64,000 nt of DNA. It comes from Paramarasmius palmivorus. Its lineage: Eukaryota; Basidiomycota; Agaricomycetes; Agaricales; Marasmiaceae. The stretch is taken from the NCBI GenBank assembly GCA_037176845.1, contig JAYKXP010000001.1, forward strand, positions 62,001-126,000, given 5' to 3'. The stretch's first letter is position 1; each line of letters starts with the position of its first letter. The translations under genes and the position numbers were made by a program. Shown here piece by piece: positions 34,691 to 44,209 of the stretch. The notes below the pieces were generated by a model. That model searched no databases. It was not told where the DNA came from and worked only from the letters and a program-made list of their open reading frames with translations.

Positions 34691-36539
34691 GTTGTTTGGA
34701 CGATACATACATATTTGCGTAAATCGTGTCGCGAGAATATTTTGATGTATGAAGCATGTAATCCCATTAGCGGTGCCCTTTTCCAATAATTTGTGCTGCT
34801 CGTCTCGTCACTTGCTCAGTTCGTGTTACATCGAAGCCTGACTCGGAAGCGAAGGCCAGTTGCAAAGCATCAAGCGCTCTGTTAGCGCCCTAGCTTTGTA
34901 TCCCACGGCTATGGTTGTGGTGCAACCTCCATCTTGTCCTCCACCGCTGTCTAAAACCCTCTTTCTCAGGGTTCTGATACTCATCCTGCCCTTCAATTGC
35001 CAACGATGTCGAGGGCTATTACTCGGTTCCAACTCGAAGCTGTCTCGGTTCAGACCCGGCCAACAAACTTTTGAACAGGCTTGCAGCACTGACGGACTTG
35101 GCTGGACTTTGACTCTTACCGCGAGGCCATGAACAATTTATTTGCGGACGGATGGCTGCAAAACTATAGGGCGATTGAGCTGAGATTTATTGACTTCTTT
35201 TCAGGGCCCAGGTGTGTGCTATGTCGTTGGCTGGTATGAAGTCTGTGATCCTGATACTCTCCCAGGTCTCATTTGCAGGAAGTCCGCACTTGAACTGCTG
35301 GTAGTACCGATGATGGTCAAAAATTTGTCGACTCTATTACCGTGTTGAGAAACCTAGCTACACCTACACTCCAGTTCAAAAGACGATACAAGGAACCGAC
35401 TAGGATGTCCTACCTGAAGCTCAGGATCGAAGATGGCGCTATGTATCTTGACGAAGACGATCATGCACGCAGATTCCTGCCACCTCCAACCTCAGCTTTC
35501 ATTTCTGTGGGTAGAATTCAGCGGTACAAACCCAGGTTTACCTTTGCCTCACCTACAGTGCGCATTGGAGCTAGGTTTCAAGTTAGTTGACTGTTGACCC
35601 TGGTCACATTGTGCAGTTCCAAGGGTTTCAAGTCGACCTCAAGTGAACTATGCACTAACATTCAGCTCATCATACACCTCGCGCCGCGAATGTATTCACT
35701 CGATCAACGGCTATTCTATCATACTCGTCCTATCGTTCATTCTTTTCCAAGCGAATGTTGACATGGACGTTTAACCCGTTTTTTCATGTCTTTTCCATTT
35801 TCACGCGTCATGTATACTAGAAGAGAATTATTTTGTTCTATCGAAGAACGTGTGTCGCGTTTAGTACAGTATTAGGCTTGTATTCTTATCCTATATATTT
35901 TGGGCATCACTCGTATGTTTTCAGCGTGCATAACGAGCTCCTCATAATGTCCTAAACCGGGAGCCGTACGCGAGATGATTTTCATATCGATGGGCGTCGT
36001 ACGTTGTTTCTTACCTACCACCATCTTTCCGCGGCCCAAACGCATCCTTAAGTCTCTTCCTCCGAGGAGAGTCCACGAGGGAATCCGACAAGGTCTTGAG
36101 ACTTTGAGGGGAGGAACGGGAGGTTTGAGCGTGAGTGCTGGACCCGACGCCGAACTGTTGTCGGAGGCTGACCGACTTTTTTCCGCAGCCCGTTCACTCG
36201 AAAGCAGGGCTCACTCTCGCTCGTCCGACTACTCCCGGAAAGGATCAGAATTGTACCGTCGTTGGAGGATGGACAGATTCGGAACATATCTCATTTTGCA
36301 TCATGATTCAAGCCGTCAGAAGACCAGAATACCTATCCTGTGCCTCATATCCATGCCGGAACTCAGGGAGCCAAAAATAACGATAACGGAACGTCCATGA
36401 AAACATACACCAGAAATACCTCGACCTCGGTTGACGTTTGGCTGGGGAGTTGGAGTATAAAAGCCTTGGAGGAAATGCTCATTCGACATCAACACATTCC
36501 TCTTCAGCTTCTACATACACACAAACCCCTTAGAACATC
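34691..36539. other. Intergenic, no gene supported
   Basis: 1.85 kb between P450 and formate dehydrogenase. Short frames at 35342-35590 and 35975-36400 have no domain resemblance. The TATA box listed separately belongs to the downstream gene. Confidence 0.45.
36455..36468 (+). promoter_or_regulatory. TATA box of formate dehydrogenase
   Basis: GTATAAAAGCCTTG, with the TATA 84 nt before the start codon; identical to the core before the alcohol dehydrogenase gene. Confidence 0.65.
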
Positions 36540-38004
36540 ATGAAGGTTCTCGCTATCCTCTACAACGGATTCAAGGCTGCTCAGCAAGAACCTCGTCTGC
36601 TCGGAACCGTCGAGAACAAGGTGCGTGGCTCCTCTTCCTCCAAGGCCGGTGGTTGACTCGCAGAACCCATCTAGCTCGGTCTATCTCAATGGTTGAAATC
36701 TCGAGGACATGAATACATTGGTACGTGCCGTGTCTATGGTTTCCTATACTCAATACTAACTGTTGTACAGTATGTATCGTCGCTAGATCGCGGTGTATGA
36801 GCAACTATAAACCCTTTCGCACAGGTATCCAGCAGTAAAGAAGGCCCCGACAGTGATTTCCAGAAACACATTGAAGATGTGAGCGTTCAAAACGTCTTCT
36901 TCCTCTTGGCCAGGCAACTTATCTATACACACCACTAGGCCGAAGTCCTCATCACCACACCTTTCCACCCTGGCTATCTCACACGGGAGATGATCCAAAA
37001 GGTGCGCTCGGCCAACCGACGCCAGTAAAAACGCCTCTTACTGACATTTATGTTGCATTACAGGCCAAAAACCTCAAAGTCTGCATCACAGCCGGTGTTG
37101 GCTCCGATCACATTGACCTCGATGCTGCTGTAGACCATGGTATCCAAGTCCTCGAAGTCTCCGGCTCAAACGTCACCTCGGTCGCAGAACATGCTGTTAT
37201 GAGCATGCTGCTCCTAGTGCGAAACTTTGTACCTGCTCATGAGGTGATGTCTACCCTTCTGCCTGCTATGCTCGCCTTCTAATGATACCCTTAGATGATC
37301 CAACGCGGTGAATGGCAAGTCTCCGACATTGCACGACAAGCATACGATTTGGAAGGAAAGGTCGTCGGTACCATCGGAGCTGGCCGAATTGGTCGTCGTA
37401 TCCTTGAACGATTGGTGCCTTTCGGTACCAAGGAGCACCTCTACTACGACTATGCACCCTTACCTTCTGCTACAGAGCAACAGCTCAACGCGCGTCGGGT
37501 TGAAAATATCGAGGTGCGTCTCTTCTCACTCCTAGTGAAAAACAGGCACTCATTCGCGCATACTTACAGGAACTCGTCTCTCAATGTGACGTTGTCAACG
37601 TCAGCGCACCTCTCCATGAAGGCACTAAAGGATTGATCAACGACAAGCTCTTGTCAAAGTTCAAGCCTGGTGCATGGATCGTTAACACTGCTCGTGGTGC
37701 CATCTGTGACAGGGATGCTATTGCTCGTGCTCTTGCCAGCGGTCAGATTGCTGGTTACGCTGGGGATGTATGGAATGTCCAACCGGCACCTAAGGATCAC
37801 CCCTGGCGTACGATGAAGAACCCTCTTGGTGGTGGTAACGGAATGGTTCCTCACTATTCGGGTACCACTCTTGATGCGCAGGCGAGGTATGCGGCGGGTA
37901 CCAAGACGATTTTGGAGAACTATTTGGATGGAAAGGATCAGGAGCCGCAGAATGTGATTGTTGGTGTTGGTAAATACGAGTCCAAGGCATATGGACAGCG
38001 TTAG
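36540..38004 (+). CDS. FDH1: NAD-dependent formate dehydrogenase
   Basis: Oxidises formate to CO2 while reducing NAD in the cytosol; in white- and brown-rot fungi it also disposes of formate made from oxalate. Eight exons (36540-36620, 36675-36720, 36771-36778, 36825-36878, 36939-37001, 37064-37243, 37295-37513, 37570-38004) give 361 residues, the usual length. Signatures: [12 protein letters not shown], the substrate Asn in [11 protein letters not shown], the Rossmann loop [12 protein letters not shown], catalytic Arg in [25 protein letters not shown] and the catalytic His in PHYSGTT. The third exon is only 8 nt; without it the frame hits a stop. Two alternative short introns around 36725-36824 should be checked against transcripts. 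Confidence 0.93.
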
Positions 38005-38565
38005 ATGGGGTGAAAGGTAACTGTAGCCATATAATTCGACTTTCAACGTCACTGCATTTGTGTATCCATAATTCCCTAGCATTAACGACATGAAACGACC
38101 CTCAATAGATTTCTCTTCTTCTCCTTACTCTTGATGTTGTGAACATGATACTTTAAAGAAAATGGAATGAAATATCATGGAGGTCGGTACGAGATCGACA
38201 CCAATCGAGTCTACCATCAATGAATCTGCTTCGATGTTGCCGTACATCTGGCTCTTCTCCAACTCTTCTGTCATACCGCCCATGGTACCGTACTCACCCG
38301 ATGATCCAAATTGAGCCAACTTGGTGATATAGAAGTTAGTATGCGACGTTGGATCCATTGGTGAAATAGGAACGAGTTACTGGTCCTGCCGCATGCGTTT
38401 CTTTGCCGGTTTTCTTCATCTCTACATGCAGTCTACATGCCAATCAATCCAAACAGTCCTTCCTCCAGTGTCTCCAAGAACTAGCCCGCCAACAGTTCGC
38501 AAGAAAAGACCAAAGGCAACGCTCTGAAATTGCTCCCAGCATAGAAACCTAGAGCCGGGGATTCT
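38005..38565. other. Intergenic between convergent genes
   Basis: 561 bp. A minus-strand frame of 77 codons (38125-38358, starts MDPTSHTNFY) is open but has no recognisable feature or paralogue. Confidence 0.4.
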
Positions 38566-39069
38566 CTACTCTGGATCCACCAATCCCCACTCGTAGATGT
38601 CGCAGCAAAGAGTCACGAACCCCTCATGATGAATGTCTACACTCTTCGTCAGAATCGCACAAAGCAAAAAACAAGAACCAACTCCAAACTCACCCCACTT
38701 CTCAAAAAGCTGCTCCAAGGTCTCCTCCTTCTTCCCCTTCACCAACGGCTCCAGCTTTCTCTGATCTCTCCCAAAAGTCATCACAAACACCTCAACACTC
38801 AATTCCGGATCGCGCGCCTGGGTAATGAGGAACAAATGCTCGTTGGGATCCCCACGCGATTTTGGGTATTCAGGGATGATTGGGTACAAGACAGGAGGAA
38901 CGAGAGCAGGACGACAGTTGTAGTTGTTCCACAGGAATCTTCGGAAGCACGCTTGGGCTGCGATGATGTGTTCATCTGGAGGAACATACAGGAGACGTTG
39001 AGGTCGATTTGCTTGCACCCAACGTAGACATTCAGAGTAGGAGATGAGATATCCTGCGCAGCGTGGCAT
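38566..39069 (-). CDS. Hypothetical protein, lineage-specific
   Basis: Open minus-strand frame of 167 residues beginning MPRCAGYLISYSECLRWV. I do not recognise the family. The middle (HLFLITQARDPELSVEVFVM) has the alternating pattern of a folded alpha/beta protein, and the end CDIYEWGLVDPE reads like coding sequence. A GTGAGT...AAG pair inside (around 38640-38690) could be an intron but splicing it would truncate the protein, so read-through is preferred. It shares the accessory region with families A, B and C and its start is 115 bp from the first family-A gene, a divergent arrangement. Confidence 0.5.
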   Translation of the reverse strand: MPRCAGYLISYSECLRWVQANRPQRLLYVPPDEHIIAAQACFRRFLWNNYNCRPALVPPVLYPIIPEYPKSRGDPNEHLFLITQARDPELSVEVFVMTFGRDQRKLEPLVKGKKEETLEQLFEKWGEFGVGSCFLLCAILTKSVDIHHEGFVTLCCDIYEWGLVDPE

Positions 39070-39184
39070 GATGATGGTGAGCGACTTTTCGAAGATTTCT
39101 GGTCAAAAGGCAGTAATTTGAAACCACTGTCAGGAATGCACATGCCGGGAGTGCCGGTCTGGGTGTAACTGGCAGCGCACCACC

Positions 39185-40245
39185 ATGTCCCTAAACAGCC
39201 TCACTGATGAAGAGGTCTCTTTCTGCAAAGAAATGCGCGTTCTCAAAGCTGCAGCACCTAGAAATCCTATTCATCCCGGACTCGTGTTCAGTCTATCACT
39301 CAGAAGGCCCAAGTTCGACGACATAACACAAGCGCCGCATTCCCCTCGTCCTCTACCTCTCGATCCATGTAGCGTTCTTCTAGAAAAAGAGGTTTCATAC
39401 CGAATCACAGAAGGCCTTCAAGCAGGGGAATCGTTTCATTCTCAGGTATGGCTTGCCAAGCCTGTAGGCCTCAAGAGCGACTCGGATACATGTCTTGTCT
39501 TCAAGTTCATCGTAGCTTCCCATCTCATTCAACGAGATGAAGTACCCAAAGAAGATTATCGCACTTTTCAACAAGTTGTCGACAGTCAGCTTGAACCTTT
39601 TGAGCAGCTATGGTTCCTGCAAGGGAGCTTCTTACCGTGGTTTTATGGGTTACACGACGTACGTTCCAATTCAATGCTCCGTGTCTCATACATCCTCACT
39701 TCCACCAGGTAACGATGCCTTGGAAAGAACCCGGCAAACTATTCGTCATGGAATACATTCCTAAGACTTTCCGTTCCATCGTGGAACCGGAATGTAAATT
39801 GAATGTTGACGAGTGTGTGAGCGTAGTAAGTCCCTTTTAAACGAGACCCCTGAATAAGCTCTAGCTCATGTCATTTCATTAGTTCAGAAATGCCTACCGC
39901 AATCTCAGCATCGCCCACAAAGCCCGAATCACGCACGGTGATATTCGCCTCGATAACCTTCTCTACGACGACACCCTGCACACCCCAAGCCCGAGACTGG
40001 TCTTCATAGATTGGAGAAACGATGCCAAAGGAGATTTACGAGGAGACGAAGTGATGACCTTGTTCCATACCAACAGAGATATTCGTCGTTTATTCAAGAT
40101 TTTTCTAGAGGCTCAACCTGAGGATGACGGTGAAGAAGCATACTTTGATTTCATTAAAAAGACGTACGGGGATGAAGAGATGGGTGAGAGGCTAAAACAC
40201 TTGTTTGTTGCGGGCCAGTTACCAGATGGTTTTTTGACGTCGTGA
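39185..40245 (+). CDS. Family A kinase-like protein, copy 1
   Basis: Exons 39185-39658, 39709-39825 and 39883-40245 give 317 residues. A kinase-like fold is visible: SYRITEGLQAGESFHSQVWL (degenerate glycine-rich strand), CLVFKFIVASHL with the lysine, KLFVMEYI hinge, AHKARITHGDIRLDNLLYD catalytic loop and LVFIDWRND, where D of IDW replaces the DFG aspartate as in aminoglycoside-phosphotransferase-like and other fungal kinase-like families. The glycine loop is poor, so small-molecule or protein substrate is open. Its start has an ACCATG context. The neighbouring copy 2 is a recent tandem duplicate. Confidence 0.72.
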
Positions 40246-40450
40246 TCCGCTCGAGTCGTGTAACTTTTGTTGTATTGATATACGAGACAGTATGAGACCC
40301 TGATTACTGGTCTTCGTTCGAAGAGCAAGGTCATAGGAAGGAGGCCCTTGGGGCACCCAGGGCGCGGTGGATTCGGTAGACTCGGTGGGCCTTTTCACCT
40401 CGTGGCGTAGTAATAGAAAATTTCCATACATGGAAGTTAGCGATCAAACC

Positions 40451-40560
40451 GGAGGCACCAGAGTGCTGGTCTGAGTGTAATACATGTCCCTAAACAGCCT
40501 GACCGTTGAAGAGGTCTCTTTCTGCAAAGAAATGCTCTCAAAGCCGTGGCACCCAACAAT
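40451..40560 (+). pseudogene. 5' fragment of family A gene
   Basis: A third copy of the family-A start: from ATG 40484 it matches the first 17 codons of copies 1 and 2 (MSLNSLTVEEVSFCKEM), preceded by a degraded copy of their upstream flank, then breaks off into sequence that resembles the promoter of copy 2. It is a leftover of unequal exchange or nested duplication, not a gene. Confidence 0.8.
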
Positions 40561-40627
40561 TTGAAACTGCTGTCGGGATTGGATATGCCGGGAGTGCCGG
40601 CCTGGGTGTAACTAGCAGCGTACCACC

Positions 40628-41698
40628 ATGCCCCTAAACAGCCTAACTGATGAAGAGGCCTCTTTCTGCAAGGGAATGCGTGTTCTCAAAGCCGCCGCAC
40701 CCAGGAATCCTATCCATCCCGGATACGTGTTCAATCTATCACTAAGAAGCCCCAAGTTCGACAACACAATACAAGCGCCGCATTCCCCTCGTCCTCTACC
40801 TCTGGATCCATGCAGTGATCTTCTAGAAAAAGAGGTTTCATACCGAATCACAGAAGGCCTTCAAGCAGGGGAATCGTTTCATTCTCAGGTATGGCTCGCC
40901 AAGCCCGTAGGCTTCGAGAGCGACTCGGATCCATGTCTGGTTTTCAAGTTCATCGTAGCTTCCCATCTCATTCAACGAGATGAAGTACCCAAAGAAGACT
41001 ATCGTACCTTTCAACAAGTCGTTGACAGTCAGGTCGAACCTTTTGAGCAGCTATGGTTCTTGCAGGGGAGCTTCTTACCGTGGTTTTATGGGTTACACGA
41101 CGTACGTCTGACTTGTGCTCCGTGTCTCATTCATGCTCACTTCCAATCGCACCAGGTAACGATGCCTTGGAAAGAAACTGGCAAGCTATTCGTCATGGAA
41201 TATATCCCCACGACTTTCCGTTCCATTGTTGAACCAGAACGTAAATTGAATGTCGACGACTGTGTGAGCCTAGTAGGTATCTTTCCTTGAGACCCCAAAG
41301 GCCTTCAGTTAATTTCCTTCCACCAGTTCAAGAACGCCTACAAAAATCTCGGCATCGCCCACAAAGCCCGTATTACACACGGTGATATTCACCTCGATAA
41401 TCTTCTCTACGACGACACCCCTCACACTTCGACCCCGAGACTAGTTTTCATAGACTGGAGAAACGACGCAAAAGTAGACTTACGAGGAGAAGTGATGACC
41501 TTCTTTCACATCAATAGGGATATCTGTTTTTTATTCGATGTTTTTCTGAAAATCCAGGACGATGAAGATGGCGATGATGACAGTGATTCTTCGTACATCA
41601 AATTCATTAAGAAGACGTATAAGGATGAAGAGATAGGCGAGAGGCTGGAATACTTGCATGTTGCGGGCCAGTTGCCGGATGATTTTTTGACGTCGTAA
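40628..41698 (+). CDS. Family A kinase-like protein, copy 2
   Basis: Exons 40628-41101, 41156-41272 and 41327-41698 give 320 residues. Roughly nine in ten residues match copy 1 in the first exon, including FKFIVASHL and the HGDIHLDNLLYD catalytic loop and LVFIDWRND. The introns sit at identical positions. The C-terminal part has diverged most, with an acidic insert (DDEDGDDDSDSS) before the shared IKFIKKTY and VAGQLPDDFLTS ending. Both copies look intact. The role is unknown; the same caution about catalytic activity applies. Confidence 0.72.
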
Positions 41699-41902
41699 CC
41701 TTTGATGGGACGCTGTTTTTACATGATTTTAATTGTTCTCAATCGATTCGCATGTTTCTATTAGTCTTTTGGCACGCAGGCTCCTGAATTGAACACCTTC
41801 CGATCCGAGAAGATATTCAATAGATTGATACATGAATCGGAATCATACAGACATGATTTGGGGAAACGACAATGGAGGAAAGTAGCAGCATGAGTTATCC
41901 AG

Positions 41903-42630
41903 TTACTTTGAGGTCTCCTCCTTGGGTTTCTCCGAGTCAGAACGCTTTGCACGTTTGGAGCGTCGGAATTTCGAACCTAGCAAAACCAAAAATGACTCAG
42001 TTGCACGACCATCGCGACAAAAACGCGGCACATACGCAGAATACACCAATCACCCTCCAACGTATTATGCCAACTGAAATACCACATCGGCCGAATCTCT
42101 AAATCCTCCTCAATACTCTTCATCACCATGCCCAACTGTTCCTTGGGTATTGTAGTCCCATAGTTCGTGGCTATCTTGTAAACGACTAGACCCTTCTGCT
42201 TCGTAACTGGTAGACCGAGATTGATGCCTCTTGCTAGAGTCAAGCCGTATTTATCGTTGAGGTATCTGCAGATGACATTGAAAGGGACAGTCCAGTCGAC
42301 AATAGGAGCTGGAGATATCAAGTTGTGTTTTCGGACAAAGGCTTCGACTTGAGGTGGGGTCATTCCGACGGCATAGTCAAAGACGGGAGGTTTGTGGTCG
42401 TATTTAGGTTCAGGAGAATATGGACCGGGGAGAATATCAAAGGGTTCGTGTTCGTAGATGTAATTGAAAGTGAGCATCTGGGAAGACGAATGAGTATGAG
42501 TCTAGGCTTTGTATGCAAGTAGACGCACCTTGTTTAGCTCGTCGACGCTGGTAAACGTATCAATGTATCGCTCGTCGTCTTCAGGAGGTCGTATTGAGGT
42601 TTCCCAGCCATTGGGAAGAGGCTCGTCCAT
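41903..42630 (-). CDS. Family B protein (intact copy), unknown function
   Basis: Exons 42630-42529, 42477-42054 and 41976-41903 on the minus strand give 199 residues. Starts MDEPLPNGWETSIRPPEDD; the core has YIYEHEPFDILPGPYSPEP, PQVEAFVRKHNLISPAPIVD and YGTTIPKEQLGMVMKSIEED. The last small exon supplies a basic tail (KFRRSKRAKRS) that could be a nuclear localisation signal. I do not recognise the family. The NGW...PPEDD opening is reminiscent of a WW-type turn but lacks the second Trp. Two decayed copies lie at 48450-48781 and 56827-57112. It is transcribed away from a dead family-C copy through a shared intergenic region. Confidence 0.65.
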
Positions 42631-43038
42631 GTTGATGGTGGTGGTCTGGGAAAAGAAAATTTCCCGCGGCACGGGGGCGTTCAGTCGCGACCCAATCTCA
42701 CCTCATACACTCGTCACCGCGTCACCCTCGTAGGAACTTGGACCCTGAGGCAACAAAAGAGAGAGGAAGTGACTGGGACTCGGAGGCTAATGCACGAATT
42801 CCAAAGAGATATCTCATTCAAGGTGTGTTTTCCGCGTTGGATTTCTGGATCACGCGTATTGACTGAGGTTATTCCTTTAATTTCCAGAGCCATTGAAAAA
42901 TACCTCGTCTGCATTATTTAAGGGGTAGGAGGAAGACAGCGTTCTGTATTTCTACCTTACGTCCTGTTCTGTTGATTACGGAGCTCTCTGACATCAAATA
43001 AAGCCTCTCGTATTGCGAACCCACTTCATCATTCCCCC
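42631..43038. promoter_or_regulatory. Divergent B/C intergenic region, copy 1
   Basis: 408 bp between the B start and the relic C start. Blocks such as GGTCTGGGAAAAGAAA, GAAGTGACTGGGA and CCAAAGAGATATCTC recur, slightly altered, at 48782-49418, and the first also at 57113-57170, showing that this promoter was duplicated as a unit with its flanking genes. Confidence 0.6.
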
Positions 43039-43680
43039 ATGGCCGGCGGACTCTCATCAATATCTCCAACATTCGTATCATCCATGGGCGTGTCGCGAAT
43101 GTCGCTCAAATGAAGGCAACGAGGAGGACTGAATGGGATGGTGTGAGTCGGTCGGATTCTGGGATTTGGTTACTCGGAGGTGACCTCTTGGCCTCAGTAC
43201 AATCATGTCAGCATGTGTTACTGTATCTGGAGAAACGTCGTTAAAACCTCGGTCAAAAGAGACCATCCCTACAACTTGAATGACGATGAGATTGTGGCAA
43301 GGTGTAGGTCCTCATCGCAGCATCGACATCGCACGACTCCGCGGAGAAGACAGCAGACGGGTTTCTTCGCGTTGCATGCACAGTGCCTGGTGCTCTTGAG
43401 GTCATTTCTATTCATGATCTACCTCTAGTTGACGCGGTGCTTGAATGGCTTTCGAGCAAGACTTTGGTTAATTTGCCAACATCAAGTAGGTCGACTGCTC
43501 TCACTAGAAGACCCAATTCTTAATCAATCTCCAGGAATGCAAATGTGGCATAAATCTTTGGCTACAGCGATAGCGAACGCGATTCACTGGCTATTCCATG
43601 ATGGTGTGATCTCTTCTCTGCATTTGTGCGTTCATTATTGATTCGCTTTCCGGACAGCTCTGTTCCCGCTTGGATTGAGT
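43039..43680 (+). pseudogene. Family C relic
   Basis: Keeps the family-C start context and pieces of exons 1-5 in order: ATG at 43039 followed by GGCGGACTC... ISNIRIIH-like sequence to a GGTGTGAG donor, CAGTACAATC at exon 2, GGCTTTCGAGCAAGACTTTG (exon 3) at 43447, ATGCAAATGTGGC (exon 4) at 43533, and AGCTCTGTTCCCGCTTGGA (exon 5) at 43656. Stops and indels break every exon and most of exon 2 is unrecognisable. Everything after exon 5 is gone. Confidence 0.75.
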
Positions 43681-44209
43681 ATCATAGACGGTGGCTGGCC
43701 TTCGTAGACATCTACTGACCGTATGAACGCTATTCAAAAATATACAGTCCCACTGATCCCGGACAGGCTCGTGGTGCATGGATGCATGACCCTCGATCTT
43801 CGGGTCCCGATGTTTGAAATGTGTCGGTCCGCTAACTTCATGCCTCTTCTTACTCTCGGTCCGCCTTCCTCGTAACATAGTGTAAGGCTCGGGGGATCAA
43901 ACGATAGGCTCGATTTCGTGCGTTTTATTATGATTTCCACTTGAGCTCTTACTCACTGTTTTCCTAGACCTAACTAGCAGGCAAAACGCAACAGCCAGCT
44001 TCACGTATCCAGAAAATTTCCTTTGCTTCTTTGATCAAATCTACCGTTCTCGAAATATAACTTCCATGTAGTCAAGTCCACATGACGGGGCTTAACCATG
44101 TCCACGCGACTTAGAAGTCAAGCTTTACGACGCGAACGGTCATGAGATATTTACGGGAAAATATCGCTTCAGTACAAAAGCCATCTCTGCAAGTCACGAC
44201 TTTCACTCG
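43681..44209. other. Intergenic upstream of GH35 gene
   Basis: 529 bp; no gene or repeat recognised and no clear TATA box. Confidence 0.4.

Noticed and set aside
35342..36400. Short frames between P450 and FDH
   Set aside because: No domain pattern, splice sites or paralogy; probably chance.
38125..38358. 77-codon minus-strand frame, considered as a pheromone precursor or small secreted protein
   Set aside because: No C-terminal CaaX box, no signal peptide, no paralogue in the window.
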